Positions 26,462-35,671 of a stretch of DNA of 64,000 nt are shown piece after piece. The stretch is from positions 62,001 through 126,000 of the forward strand of contig NZ_CP134159.1 of assembly GCF_032197885.1 (NCBI RefSeq), given 5' to 3'. Each line of letters begins with the position of its first letter. Position 1 is the stretch's first letter. This stretch comes from Levilactobacillus namurensis (lineage in GTDB: Bacteria; Bacillota; Bacilli; Lactobacillales; Lactobacillaceae). A program made the position numbers and the translations under genes. The notes under the pieces were generated by a model. That model ran no database searches. It saw nothing but the letters and a program-made list of their open reading frames with translations, and was not told the DNA's origin.

Positions 26462-27379
26462 TTACCCAGCGACGCGACTATAGCCGTTGGCGTAATTCAG
26501 TTTCATTCCCGCTTGGGTGTTCGGCAGGTAGACGTTGTAGCGTAACTTTTTGGAACCGACCGACTGAATCTGCATCTTTACCCCGCTGGCTAGCAGGTTC
26601 TGCCCCTTGAAGACGGGGGTGACCCGGTAGCGCACGTAGTGGTGGGAACTGGCCCGTAAGTACTTGGCCACCCGGTTCTCGTAGGTGGTCATGCCAGGGT
26701 CGTTCAGTTGCCGGGTCCCGGTGATTAGGTTCCGTGGGTTGTTGTTCTGACCAGTTAACTGGTAACCAATCAGGTGGCACCGGTTGTATAACCAACCAGT
26801 CTTGATCCGCTTGTTGTGCCAGGCCGTGGGGTTGACGTACAGGGCGTCCCGTTGGCCCTTGGGCATCAGCTTCTTGTTCAAGAGGGCGTTGGCCGCCGTG
26901 GCCCGGTTCAAGCCGTCCAGGTGGCCGTAGCGTTGCCAAGCCCCGTGCTTGGTGGATAGGGTGGCCTTACTGAAGCCGGGCTTGTTCTGGTGCAAGACCT
27001 TAACGTGGTAGGTTGGGGTGCTGGCCTGGTAACGGCCTTTGACCTTAGCTTTCCGGGTCGTGGTCCGGCGCTTGACGGTCTTGCGAGTCGTCCGCCGCAC
27101 CCTAACCTTCTTTCGGGCCTTTTTGGGCGCCGATTCTGTGGCCGAGAGAGTCAAGCCGCGTCGTTTAGCCGTGGCCAGGGAGACCGCGTAGACCTTTTTG
27201 GCGCGATTCAACCCGCGGTCGTGCCGCTTGTAAAAGTAGTGTTTCCCAGTCCGGGTCACGTAGACCGTGGTCGCGTGGGCGACCGTGGGGTGATTAACCG
27301 CTGTGGTGGTGACCGTGGCACCGATCGTCAGAATGATCAGTGCGAGCCATTTCACCCAGCTAGCAGATTTTGTTGTCAT
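26462..27379 (-). CDS. Secreted DNA/RNA non-specific endonuclease
   Basis: A 305-residue protein with an N-terminal signal anchor (hydrophobic 'WLALIILTIGATVTTTAV'), a very basic Lys/Arg/Thr linker (about residues 82-115) and a C-terminal nuclease domain. The motifs 'LYNRCHLIGYQLTGQNNNPRNLITGTRQLN' (active-site His in RCHLIG; conserved Asn residues; written here only to mark residues ~197-225) fit the DNA-entry nuclease family related to streptococcal EndA. It is probably exported and degrades extracellular DNA. The basic linker may hold nucleic acid or the anionic cell wall. The gene stands alone. Confidence 0.88.
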   Translation of the reverse strand: MTTKSASWVKWLALIILTIGATVTTTAVNHPTVAHATTVYVTRTGKHYFYKRHDRGLNRAKKVYAVSLATAKRRGLTLSATESAPKKARKKVRVRRTTRKTVKRRTTTRKAKVKGRYQASTPTYHVKVLHQNKPGFSKATLSTKHGAWQRYGHLDGLNRATAANALLNKKLMPKGQRDALYVNPTAWHNKRIKTGWLYNRCHLIGYQLTGQNNNPRNLITGTRQLNDPGMTTYENRVAKYLRASSHHYVRYRVTPVFKGQNLLASGVKMQIQSVGSKKLRYNVYLPNTQAGMKLNYANGYSRVAG

Positions 27380-27525
27380 GAATGAACCTCCTCCAGAAGA
27401 TGCCGGTTGATAGTTAAGTCAATCGGTCTATTAATTATTTTAGCTTAGAAACTTCTGGAGGACTAGAGGTCATTTAGAAAATCAATGAATTGGTCATGAA
27501 ATGGTCTCTTGGGACGACGACCATG

Positions 27526-28407
27526 TTATGCCGGCAGACTCGCCCGCAGCCGTTGCAAGAACAGCCGCGCCACCGGTGACAGGGACTGCTGACGCGACCA
27601 GATGATTGTGATGGGTACCGTCATTTCTGGGGAAAGCGGCCGAAACGTTACGGGAGAGTCTGGGCCCACGTTCACCAGTTGGTCCAGGCCCAAGACCAGG
27701 GTGGGGCCGTCACCGACCGTTAGCTGGGCGTTGTAGATCAAGTTGTAGGTCCCGCGCAGTTGAATCTGGGACGCCACGTTGCGCCACCAGTCGGCAAATT
27801 GGTGGCTTTGTTCCGCCTGTTGCGAGATCAACAGCGGCTGGTGTCGTAAGTCTGGCGGGGTAATGGAGGTCTGTTGGGCTAGGGGATGGGTCTTGGGCAG
27901 AATCACGCCCCAGCGGTCTCGTTCGGGGAGCTTGAGTGCGTGGTAGTGGGTCAGGGGTTGTTCCCCGATGATGACCCCGAAGTCCAGTTGTCCGTTTGCC
28001 AGCTGATCCTTGACACTGGCGTCATCGCCACTGTGCAGGTGCAGCTGAATCCCAGGGTAGTCGGCCTGCAGGTTGCTGATCAGGTGCATGATTCGGCGCA
28101 TCCCCTGGCTTTCCCCGGCCCCGATGTCGAGGGACCCACTGATAATGGGGGACTGGGTCTGGAGATTCTGGACGGTCTTGTCCGCCAGCTGGGTCAGGGT
28201 TAGCGCCCGCTCGCGCAGGTACCGCCCGGCCGGCGTCAGCGTGATCTCTCGGGCTCCCCGTTCGAATAAGGTGACCTGCAACTCGGCTTCCAGGTCGCTG
28301 AGTTGGCGTGAGAGGGTGGGTTGGGAGAGGTGCAGGGTGTCCGCCGCCCGCGAAATCGTGCGCTCTTGAGTCACGGCCAGAAAGTAACGTAATACTCGGA
28401 GTTCCAT
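27526..28407 (-). CDS. LysR-family transcriptional regulator
   Basis: A 293-residue LysR-type regulator of normal length. The N-terminal helix-turn-helix reads 'RTISRAADTLHLSQPTLSRQLSDLE' in two adjoining parts (residues ~16-40). The periplasmic-binding-like effector domain runs from about residue 90 to the end. It is divergent from the acetyltransferase-SDR pair, and the shared 120-base gap holds several GTATAC-type elements (28433-28455, 28489-28496). It probably controls those neighbours, both of which are damaged in this sequence. Confidence 0.9.
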   Translation of the reverse strand: MELRVLRYFLAVTQERTISRAADTLHLSQPTLSRQLSDLEAELQVTLFERGAREITLTPAGRYLRERALTLTQLADKTVQNLQTQSPIISGSLDIGAGESQGMRRIMHLISNLQADYPGIQLHLHSGDDASVKDQLANGQLDFGVIIGEQPLTHYHALKLPERDRWGVILPKTHPLAQQTSITPPDLRHQPLLISQQAEQSHQFADWWRNVASQIQLRGTYNLIYNAQLTVGDGPTLVLGLDQLVNVGPDSPVTFRPLSPEMTVPITIIWSRQQSLSPVARLFLQRLRASLPA

Positions 28408-28527
28408 ACAAAGACCCGCTTTCTAAAGTATGCTTTTTACCTATACAGAAGTATACAGCATAGGTCTTTTACATAGCACTAAAACGCCCGTATACTGAAC
28501 GACATTCAGTACAAAAGGAGCGAGGGT

Positions 28528-29055
28528 ATGGTTAGTCAAAAGCTATCACAAGCGGAAATTGCGGCCCAACAAGCCGTGATCGATCAGAATCAACGGCTGG
28601 TCCAACGGCTCAACACGGGGCAACACGATGCAGCGGAGATTCGTCAACTGGTCAGTGAAATCATTGGCTAACCCGTGGATGTCTCGGTGGATATTCGGTT
28701 GCCGTTCTTCACGGACTTCGGTCGGCGATTAACGTTAGGTAAACGGGTCATCATTAATGACCAGGTCCAGATCACCGACTTAGGAGGGATTCACCTGGCC
28801 GACGACGTGTTGATTGGCCCGGGGGCGTCATTAATCACGGTGAACCATCAATTGGACCCTGCCCACCGCCATGATTTGATGGTCGCCCCGATTACCATCC
28901 AGCAAAATGCCTGGGTCGGGGCCAAGGCCATCATTTTACCGGGTGTCACCATCGGACGGAACGCCGTCGTGGGGGCCGGAGCGGTGGTCACCAGGGACGT
29001 CCCGGCCGATACGGTAGTGGCCGGAGTGCCAGCTAAAGTGATGAAGACGATTTAA
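28528..29055 (+). pseudogene. Sugar O-acetyltransferase (left-handed beta-helix) split by an in-frame stop
   Basis: A maltose/galactoside O-acetyltransferase-like gene. It begins with ATG at 28528 behind AAAGGAG. The N-terminal part (47 codons, ending '...LVSEIIG') is closed by TAA at 28669-28671, and the same frame continues 'PVDVSVDIRLPFFTDFG' with hexapeptide repeats such as 'VWVGAKAIILPGVTIG'-type units to 29055. A single C-to-T change (CAA to TAA) restores one frame of 175 residues. The second half could start weakly at a GTG (28675), but it would lack the N-terminal helices. Probably inactive. Confidence 0.85.
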
Positions 29056-29071
29056 AAGGAGAGGATATTAT

Positions 29072-29819
29072 ATGAGTGTTCAAGATAAAGTGGTTGTAAT
29101 TACGGGGGCGTCCAGTGGGATCGGGGCCGCAACGGCGAAGTTACTGGCGTCTCAGGGAGCGAAAGTCGTCTTAGGTGCGCGGCGCCAAGACCGACTGGAG
29201 GCTTTGGTACAGGAAATCGGCGATAACGCGCGCTACCAGGTAACGGACGTGACCCATCGCCAGGAGGTCCACGACCTGATTCAACTGGCCGTGGACCTCT
29301 ACGGCCGGGTCGACGTGTTGTATAACAACGCGGGAACCATGCCCCAGGGGAACCTGAGCGACCGGGACTACGCGAAGTGGGAAATGATGCTCAACGTAAA
29401 CATCATGGGTGTCTTGAACGGCATCGGTGAGGTCTTGCCCGTAATGCAGGCTCAACGCGATGGCCTGATTATCACCACGGATTCGGTTGCTGGTCACGTG
29501 GTCTATCCCGCTTCGGCTGTGTACAACGGGACCAAGTACGCCGTCCGGGCCATTATGGAAGGTCTGCGACAAGAAGAAAAGGGCCACGGCATCCGGTCAA
29601 CCATTGTGTCCCCCGGTGCCGTCCGGACGGAGCTGGTCAATACGATTGGCGACCCCCAGGTCAAGCAAGCGGTGGGCCAGCTGATGAACAGCGACCAGGA
29701 TAGCGGATTGGCGTTGGATCCCGAAGACGTGGCCCGCGCCCGTCCTATTTGCCATTGACCAACCCAAGCACGTCGCCGTTAGTGAGGTCTTGGTCCGGCC
29801 AGCGGACCAGGAAGTCTAA
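29072..29819 (+). pseudogene. Short-chain dehydrogenase/reductase, 3' frameshift
   Basis: A classical SDR. The cofactor motif 'TGASSGIG' is at residues ~11-18, 'NNAG' at ~87, the catalytic Ser is in 'TDSVAGH', and 'YNGTKYAV' supplies Tyr and Lys (YxxxK). An extra C in the GCCC at 29738-29741 diverts the frame to an early stop at 29758 (228 residues). Removing it gives '...AVLFAIDQPKHVAVSEVLVRP...' and a stop at 29819 (248 residues), the usual SDR C-terminus. Only the last ~24 residues are affected, so some activity is possible. It lies 16 bases after the broken acetyltransferase and shares its transcript. Confidence 0.85.
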
Positions 29820-29897
29820 GCATAATGGCCGCGTAGACGCAGCCTCAGGAGCACCCCAAGAGCTTGGTCTCTTGGGCAAGTTATGGCTTAGCCACAG

Positions 29898-29933
29898 AAA
29901 AAATCCCGCTGCTAAATAGCAGCGGGATTTTTT
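29898..29933. terminator. Bidirectional terminator
   Basis: AAAAAATCCCGCTGCT/AGCAGCGGGATTTTTT lies between the SDR gene and the convergent flavin oxidoreductase. Confidence 0.9.
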
Positions 29934-29951
29934 GACAGTCACGATTTTGTT

Positions 29952-31283
29952 TTAGGCCCGGTGCCATGCAGCGTAGCCTAGGGTCGGGAAGATCCCCACT
30001 AATTGACTGACCTGGTCGGGGTCTAGCTGGTAGGTGATGGCGGGCAATAGGGCGTTGATGGCATCAGGGGCGTGGTCGCTGACCTCAGTCGCGCCAACCA
30101 AGTGGCTCTGGTCATCGTGAATTTGGAGACTCTGGGCGATGGGCTCGCGGTCCAGCTGGTAGTACCAGTAGTGGGCCAGATCGTTTTCACTGACGGTGTC
30201 ACCTTGCTCCTGGGCTTGGGCCACAGTTTCGCCGACCTGGGCGATTCGTGGTGAGGTGAAGACCACCGACGGCATCGCGGGGACCTGCAAGGCTGCCGTA
30301 GTCTGACCGGAGAAGCGCCGCATCAGGTACTTGGATTCGTAGGTCGCCACGGGGGTCAGCTTGGGCTGTCCGGTGGCGGCGATATCCCCGGCCGCGTAAA
30401 TATTCGAGATCGCGGTCTGGAGGTACTGGTTGACCGGGATACCCGCAGGTCCGGCGGTCAAGCCGACTTGGTCTAAACCTAAGTCGGCCACGTTTGGGAC
30501 CCGGCCCGTGGCGTCTAGGATCCAGTCGGTGGTCAGGTGTTGGTCGTGGCCGTAGGTGACTTGATACTGGTCGCCTTGCCGGGCGAAGGCCTGGACGTTG
30601 GCGGTAGGGATGAAGGTTACACCGCGCCGTTTAAGATCGGCTACCACCAGTTGCACGTAGGGCTGGTAGAAGTGCCGCAGAACGGTCTGGCCGTGCAACA
30701 TGATGGTCACGTCCGCCCCGGCGGCGTTGGCAATCGTGGCGAATTCTAGGCTAATGTAGCCCGATCCAATGATGGTCAGGTGCTTGGGTAACTGGGGCAG
30801 ATTCAAGAAGTCACTACTGTCGTGCGCCAGTTCGGTTCCCGGAATGTCCAACCGGTGGGGCACCATCCCGGTGGCAATCACGATATTTTGGGCGGTGTGT
30901 GGGACCCCGTCAACTAAGACTGTGTGGGCGTCTTGGAACTGGGCGTGGCCGGTGAGGACCGTCGCGCCGGCCTGAGTGAGCTTACGTCGGAGGTCGGCCG
31001 GTTGCGGGTCAATCACGGCCTGCTTATGGGTCATGGTGTGGGGCCAATCAATGGTCAAGTTCCCCTGGAGCATGTTTCCCAGATGTTCGGCGTTACGGGT
31101 GGCCATCACGGCTTGGTCCAGGGCGATTTTGGCGTTACAGCCCCGGTTGGTACAGGTCCCGCCAATCAGGTCTTCTTCGACCACGGCAACTTTGACTCCT
31201 GTGGCCGCTAGGGGGGCGGCCCCATCGTGGGCAGCGTGACCGGCGCCAATGTACAGGACATCGTATTCGAAATTTTCAGACAT
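29952..31283 (-). CDS. FAD/NAD(P)-dependent disulfide oxidoreductase family protein
   Basis: A 443-residue pyridine nucleotide-disulfide oxidoreductase. I start at the ATG at 31283, 8 bases from AGGAGG. The FAD site reads 'LYIGAGHAAHDGA', and the redox-active pair is in 'GGTCTNRGCNAK' (CxxxxC). The NAD(P) site is 'IIGSGYISLEFA', and 'IYAAGDIAA' is the second FAD motif. In lipoamide dehydrogenase and glutathione reductase the C-terminus carries HPT..E; here it reads 'GIFPTLGYAAW', so the usual catalytic His is replaced by Phe. It is therefore probably not a standard LPD or GR. The substrate is unknown. Confidence 0.88.
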   Translation of the reverse strand: MSENFEYDVLYIGAGHAAHDGAAPLAATGVKVAVVEEDLIGGTCTNRGCNAKIALDQAVMATRNAEHLGNMLQGNLTIDWPHTMTHKQAVIDPQPADLRRKLTQAGATVLTGHAQFQDAHTVLVDGVPHTAQNIVIATGMVPHRLDIPGTELAHDSSDFLNLPQLPKHLTIIGSGYISLEFATIANAAGADVTIMLHGQTVLRHFYQPYVQLVVADLKRRGVTFIPTANVQAFARQGDQYQVTYGHDQHLTTDWILDATGRVPNVADLGLDQVGLTAGPAGIPVNQYLQTAISNIYAAGDIAATGQPKLTPVATYESKYLMRRFSGQTTAALQVPAMPSVVFTSPRIAQVGETVAQAQEQGDTVSENDLAHYWYYQLDREPIAQSLQIHDDQSHLVGATEVSDHAPDAINALLPAITYQLDPDQVSQLVGIFPTLGYAAWHRA

Positions 31284-31348
31284 AAGCAATTCCTCCTGTC
31301 ACTAGCTTACCCTTTAAATTTAACGAATTTTATCCGGAAACGCAAAGA

Positions 31349-31376
31349 AGCTGTCCCGCCGGTGAGGGGGGACAGC
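31349..31376 (-). terminator. Weak terminator after the zinc-ribbon protein gene
   Basis: AGCTGTCCC/GGGACAGCT hairpin downstream of the gene at 31392; only a short T tract follows. Confidence 0.5.
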
Positions 31377-31391
31377 TCGTGGTAACTAGGG

Positions 31392-31808
31392 TTATGTCCG
31401 GGCGTCGAATTGGTGACCGCACTTGGGACAGGTGACGCGGACGTGGCCGTGATGGCGGGGAATCCGAATCCGCGCCTGGCACTGGGCGCAGCGGAAGAAC
31501 TTGTAGTGCCAGTGTTGGGTCACTTGGTACCGGAGACGTTGGAACGGGCGAATCACCGGTAACCACACGCGTTCGAACCCGCGGTTGATGGCGACTTGCC
31601 GGTAGATTTTCCGGGAGAAGAGGCGCCAGTAGGTCAAAACCAACAGGACGATGGCGGCGAGGATCAACCAACCCGTCCGGACGAACAGACTAACGATCAG
31701 TAACGCGAGAGCCAAGTAATTCATGAAACGATTTAAGTGGTCATTTTGCCCGTACCGACCGACCATGAACCGCTGAAGTCGGTAGAGCCATTTAGAATGC
31801 GGACGCAT
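31392..31808 (-). CDS. Membrane protein with C-terminal zinc ribbon
   Basis: A 138-residue protein of unknown function. One or two transmembrane segments lie at residues ~29-60 ('YLALALLIVSLFV' and 'WLILAAIVLLVLTYW'). A basic cytoplasmic stretch follows, then a zinc ribbon with CxxC pairs in 'FRCAQCQ' and 'VTCPKCGH'. Proteins of this shape are common in lactobacilli and are annotated only as zinc-ribbon proteins. It is monocistronic. Confidence 0.8.
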   Translation of the reverse strand: MRPHSKWLYRLQRFMVGRYGQNDHLNRFMNYLALALLIVSLFVRTGWLILAAIVLLVLTYWRLFSRKIYRQVAINRGFERVWLPVIRPFQRLRYQVTQHWHYKFFRCAQCQARIRIPRHHGHVRVTCPKCGHQFDART

Positions 31809-31958
31809 AGCGAAGTTCCTTTCTGCAAAGAATCAATGGCTAATCCTACCATATTTCGCCGGCCCGGACAATTAATCGTCCGGGGTCGTAGGGACGCGTA
31901 TAATGGAGGGTAATCATCAGTCGCGTCAATGACGGCGCGGTAAAAGGGGGACGAAGCA

Positions 31959-32480
31959 ATGATAGCAGAAACGGACCGCATTCAGGTAAGACCCTTGATT
32001 GAAGCGGATTTAGCCGACTACCAGCGAATCCTGCGTATCCCGGCAATGGCGGTGGCGAACGGATCACCGGTCGCCACGGCACCGGACCTTATGGCCAACT
32101 GGTTTGAACAGGACCGCCATAGTCCGTTTGCCTTCGCAGTGATCGACCGGGCGCACCGCCGTTTCGTGGGAGCGATTTTTTATTATCAGCATGAAGGCCC
32201 CGCGCAGACGCGCCCCGTCGGAACCTACGACTTGGGGTACTTCCTGGACCCCAACATGTGGGGGAAGGGCTTGATGCCCGAGGCCGTGCAGGCCAGCTTT
32301 GACTTGGTCGTTCGGGGGACGGCCGGGCCGGTGACGCTCTGGGCCGATTGTCTGACCACCAATCACCGTTCACAACGGGTCTTGGAGAAGTTAGGCTTTG
32401 TTCCCGGCCAGCCTGGGGTGGTTCAGAATCCCGGGGCCGATGCGGTGGCGGTCAACTGGTTCAGTAAGCAGTTGGACTGA
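31959..32480 (+). CDS. GNAT family N-acetyltransferase (RimJ/RimL-like)
   Basis: A 173-residue GNAT acetyltransferase of the type that modifies N-termini or small amines. The beta-strand 'VGAIFYYQHEG' is followed by 'DLGYFLDPNMWGKGLMPEAV', a diverged acetyl-CoA pyrophosphate loop. 'DCLTTNHRSQRVLEKLGF' is the conserved C-terminal motif of RimJ-like enzymes. The ATG is preceded by AAAAGGGGG. A parS site lies 10 bases after the stop. The substrate is unknown. Confidence 0.88.
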   Translation: MIAETDRIQVRPLIEADLADYQRILRIPAMAVANGSPVATAPDLMANWFEQDRHSPFAFAVIDRAHRRFVGAIFYYQHEGPAQTRPVGTYDLGYFLDPNMWGKGLMPEAVQASFDLVVRGTAGPVTLWADCLTTNHRSQRVLEKLGFVPGQPGVVQNPGADAVAVNWFSKQLD

Positions 32481-32489
32481 CGACGGGAC

Positions 32490-32505
32490 TGTTTCACGTG
32501 AAACA
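32490..32505. promoter_or_regulatory. parS site (perfect consensus)
   Basis: TGTTTCACGTGAAACA is a 16-bp perfect palindrome identical to the Bacillus Spo0J/ParB recognition sequence. Confidence 0.9.
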
Positions 32506-32595
32506 CGGCGGGAGGGTCGACGAATCACTAGGTAAGCGGATACAAAAGGCGTAAACTAAAGCTTGTTTAATCCTAAATTGAGGAAGTAATTAGCG

Positions 32596-33477
32596 ATGAC
32601 AATGCCAACTTTTGAATTAAGTCACGGAATCAAGATTCCCGCCGCGGGTTTCGGCGTCTTTCAGGTCGAAAACGGCGGGACCACTAAACAAGCGGTCCTG
32701 GATGCGTTAGCGGCCGGGTACCGACTGATCGACACCGCACAGGCTTACGGCAACGAAGCCGAAGTCGGCGCCGCGCTGAAGGCCTCCGGGGTGCCCCGGG
32801 CGGACCTCTTCGTGACCACTAAGGTCTGGGTCAGCTCGACCGGCTACCAGGAGACTAAGCAGGCCTTCGAGGACTCGTTGCGCAAGCTCCAACTCGACTA
32901 TCTGGATCTGTACCTGATTCACCAGCCCTATGGCGACGTGTACGGGTCCTGGCGGGCGTTGGAGGACCTCTACCAAGAGGGCAAAGTACGGGCCATTGGG
33001 GTCTCCAACTTCTACGCTGACCGGTTATTGGATCTGGCGCAACATAACCTGGTGATTCCCCAGGTCAACCAGATTGAGATCAACCCGTGGTTCCAAAAGG
33101 ACGCGGAACTCGACTGGCACCAGAAGTTAGGGGTCCAAGCTGAAGCCTGGGCACCATTTGCGGAGGGACGCCACGACCTGTTCACGAACCCGACCCTGCA
33201 AGCTATTGGCGCATCCCACCACAAGAGCGTCGGCCAAGTGGTCCTCCGGTGGTTGTATCAACGGGGCATCGTTAGCCTGGCGAAGACCGTGCACCCGGAG
33301 CGCATGGCGGAGAACATCGCCATCTTCGACTTCACCCTGACGCCGGATGAGATGACGCAGATTGCGGCGCTGGACCGGCACGAATCGGCCTTCTTTGACC
33401 ACCGCGACGCCAGCACCGTCTTGGACTTAGGGGGCGGGATGCCCCAGGTTCCCGGGTCAACGGGGAATCGCGAGTAA
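32596..33477 (+). CDS. Aldo/keto reductase (AKR, 2,5-diketo-gluconate reductase-like)
   Basis: A 293-residue single-domain AKR with a TIM-barrel fold using NADPH. The catalytic residues are visible: Asp and Tyr in 'IDTAQAYGNE', Lys in 'FVTTKVW' and His in 'LYLIHQP'. The cofactor-binding end carries 'SLAKTVHPERMAEN'. The ATG lies behind AGGAAG. It is monocistronic, with a terminator shared with the convergent purH. The physiological carbonyl substrate cannot be deduced. Confidence 0.92.
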   Translation: MTMPTFELSHGIKIPAAGFGVFQVENGGTTKQAVLDALAAGYRLIDTAQAYGNEAEVGAALKASGVPRADLFVTTKVWVSSTGYQETKQAFEDSLRKLQLDYLDLYLIHQPYGDVYGSWRALEDLYQEGKVRAIGVSNFYADRLLDLAQHNLVIPQVNQIEINPWFQKDAELDWHQKLGVQAEAWAPFAEGRHDLFTNPTLQAIGASHHKSVGQVVLRWLYQRGIVSLAKTVHPERMAENIAIFDFTLTPDEMTQIAALDRHESAFFDHRDASTVLDLGGGMPQVPGSTGNRE

Positions 33478-33498
33478 CCACGAGCTTTATCGATTACT

Positions 33499-33550
33499 AA
33501 AAAGTCACCCACGCACCAGTCTTGCGACTTGGTCCGTGGGTGACTTTTTA
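33499..33550. terminator. Bidirectional terminator between AKR gene and purH
   Basis: AAAAAGTCACCCACG/CGTGGGTGACTTTTT is a long perfect stem with T tracts on both strands. Confidence 0.92.
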
Positions 33551-33562
33551 GGCTCGCGTGCG

Positions 33563-35092
33563 TTAGTGCCGGAAGTGGCGGTGGTGGGTGAAGACTAGGG
33601 CGATGCCGTGGCGGTCGGCCATGGCGATGGAGTCCTTATCGCGGATACTGCCACCGGGTTCGGCAATGACTTTGATCCCGTGTTCTGCGGCGTATGCCAC
33701 GCAGTCGTCCATGGGGAAGAAGGCGTCGGAGACCAGCACGCTTTGGTCGTAGTGGTCCTTGACTTCCGCCTTGTTCACGGCAATCTTGAGGGCGTCGATC
33801 CGGTTCATCTGACCGGGGCCCACGCCCAGCGTTTGCGTGGCGGTGTTGACCACGATGGCGTTGGATTTCACGAACTTGATGGTCTTTAAGCCAAATTCAA
33901 TCGCCTGGAGTTGAGCAGCCGTGGGTTGGGCCTGGCTGACCACCGTGAAGGTCTGGGGATCGTCCACGACCGTGTCGCGTTCTTGGCGTAAGAGTCCGCC
34001 GCGAATGCTGACCAACTCGGCGTCTTCTGGGTCGGTCGCGTGGGTGAAGTCAACGGTCAAGAGGCGCAGGTTCTTCTTCTTAGCCAGGATGGCGTAAGCG
34101 TCGTCGTCAAAGGCCGGCGCGATGATGATCTCCAAGAAGAGCTGGTGCATCTTGGTGGCCGTGGCCAGGTCGACCGGCCGGTTCAAGACGATGATGCCCC
34201 CGAAGATGGACATGGAATCGGCCGCGTAGCACTCGTCCCAGGCGGCTTCGAGGGTCGTCGCCGACCCAACGCCGCAAGGATTCATGTGCTTTAAGGCGAT
34301 GACCGTGGGGGCGCTAAATTCGCGAATCAACCCCAGCGCGGCGTCGGCGTCCTTAATGTTGTTGAAGGACAGGGGCTTGCCGTGAAGTTGGGTGGCCGCC
34401 GGAATCGAGAACGGGGCGGGGTGGACGTCGCGGTACAGCGTCGCTGACTGTTGCGGATTTTCCCCGTAGCGCAAGGCCTGTTCGCGTTGGTAAGTCAACG
34501 TCAGGGTGTCCGTGTCAGCCGTATCCGTCAGGTAGTTAGCAATCAGCGCATCGTATTGGGCCGTGTGGTGGAAGACCTTGGCCGCTAGGGCTTTGCGGAA
34601 AGCCAGGTCGTCCGTGTGGTCCTGTAAGGCCGTGGTGACCGCCGGGTAGTCGGCGGGGTCACTGACCACTAGGACGTCCGGGTAATTCTTAGCGGCGGCG
34701 CGAATCAACGAGGGGCCGCCGATGTCGATTTGTTCGACGGCCGCGGCTAGCGTCACATCGGGTTGGGCGATAGTTTGCGCGAACGGGTAGAGGTTAACGC
34801 AGACCAGGTCGATGGGCGTAATCGCGTGGTCGACTAGGGTCTGCTGGTGGTCGGGATTGGCGCGCTTGGCTAAGATGCCCCCGAAAACCAGTGGGTTGAG
34901 GGTCTTGACTCGCCCGTCGAGGATCTCGGGAAAGTGGGTGACGTCTTCGATGGGCGTCACCGGAACGTTGGCGGCGGCCAGGGCTGCCTGGGTCCCGCCA
35001 GTTGAGACGATTTCAAAGTCTTGGTCAATTAGGTGTTGGGCGAACGCTACGATGCCCGTTTTATCAGAAACGCTTAACAGTGCACGACGCAT
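33563..35092 (-). CDS. purH: Bifunctional AICAR transformylase / IMP cyclohydrolase
   Basis: A 509-residue PurH, which catalyses the last two steps of de novo IMP synthesis. The N-terminal IMP cyclohydrolase domain begins 'RRALLSVSDKTGI' with 'STGGT' and runs to about residue 195. The AICAR transformylase domain follows with 'RYGENPQQSA' and the conserved Lys-His region 'ALKHMNPCGVGSA'. Length is normal. It is the third gene of a permease-PRTase-purH group on the minus strand, separated from any other pur gene in the window. That is unusual, because purH usually lies next to purN and purD. Confidence 0.96.
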   Translation of the reverse strand: MRRALLSVSDKTGIVAFAQHLIDQDFEIVSTGGTQAALAAANVPVTPIEDVTHFPEILDGRVKTLNPLVFGGILAKRANPDHQQTLVDHAITPIDLVCVNLYPFAQTIAQPDVTLAAAVEQIDIGGPSLIRAAAKNYPDVLVVSDPADYPAVTTALQDHTDDLAFRKALAAKVFHHTAQYDALIANYLTDTADTDTLTLTYQREQALRYGENPQQSATLYRDVHPAPFSIPAATQLHGKPLSFNNIKDADAALGLIREFSAPTVIALKHMNPCGVGSATTLEAAWDECYAADSMSIFGGIIVLNRPVDLATATKMHQLFLEIIIAPAFDDDAYAILAKKKNLRLLTVDFTHATDPEDAELVSIRGGLLRQERDTVVDDPQTFTVVSQAQPTAAQLQAIEFGLKTIKFVKSNAIVVNTATQTLGVGPGQMNRIDALKIAVNKAEVKDHYDQSVLVSDAFFPMDDCVAYAAEHGIKVIAEPGGSIRDKDSIAMADRHGIALVFTHHRHFRH

Positions 35093-35122
35093 AAAGGGAA
35101 AACCTCCTTGGATGAGTACGGA

Positions 35123-35668
35123 TCAACGAGGAAACAGGGGCAGTTCGGCGAGAAATTGGATGTCGTCCCGGTCGACGGCGGCCCCTTCGGCTAAGATGGC
35201 CAGTTGGCCGACCACCTGGGCCCCGGTCCGTTCGACCAGTGCCTTGGCCGCCTTAAGGGACCCCCCACTGCTGATGACATCGTCCACGATGACCACGCGC
35301 TTATCAGCCAGCCGTTGCGCGTCGGCCCCGTCTAAAATCAACTTCTGGGGGGCGCTGGTGGTGATGGCGGTCACGGGAATCTCTAAGGGATGCTGCATGT
35401 AGTCCTTCTTGGATTTACGCAGGACCACGAAGTGTGGGTGGTTGGTCAGCCGGCTGAGCTCTTGGGCCAGCGGAATCCCCTTGCTTTCCATGGTGACCAG
35501 GTAATCAAAGTCGGCCGGGACCCGTTGAGCCAGGGCTTGGGCGGCATAATCAGTAAGCTCCGCGTCGCCTAAGAGCACGAACGAGGCAATGGCTAAGTCG
35601 GGACTGATTGGAATGATTGGCAGTTGGCGGGTAATTGGCCCGACCTGTAAGGCGTAGGTTGCGTCCAT
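35123..35668 (-). CDS. Adenine-phosphoribosyltransferase-like protein
   Basis: A 181-residue type I phosphoribosyltransferase. The PRPP-binding loop reads 'VVIVDDVISSGGSLKAA' (about residues 124-140), and 'VTMESKGIPLAQEL' forms the pyrophosphate-side loop. It resembles adenine or xanthine PRTases that convert imported bases to nucleotides. It sits 3 bases after the permease gene and 30 bases before purH, so the operon joins base uptake, salvage and IMP synthesis. Base specificity is inferred only. Confidence 0.88.
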   Translation of the reverse strand: MDATYALQVGPITRQLPIIPISPDLAIASFVLLGDAELTDYAAQALAQRVPADFDYLVTMESKGIPLAQELSRLTNHPHFVVLRKSKKDYMQHPLEIPVTAITTSAPQKLILDGADAQRLADKRVVIVDDVISSGGSLKAAKALVERTGAQVVGQLAILAEGAAVDRDDIQFLAELPLFPR

Positions 35669-35671
35669 GGT

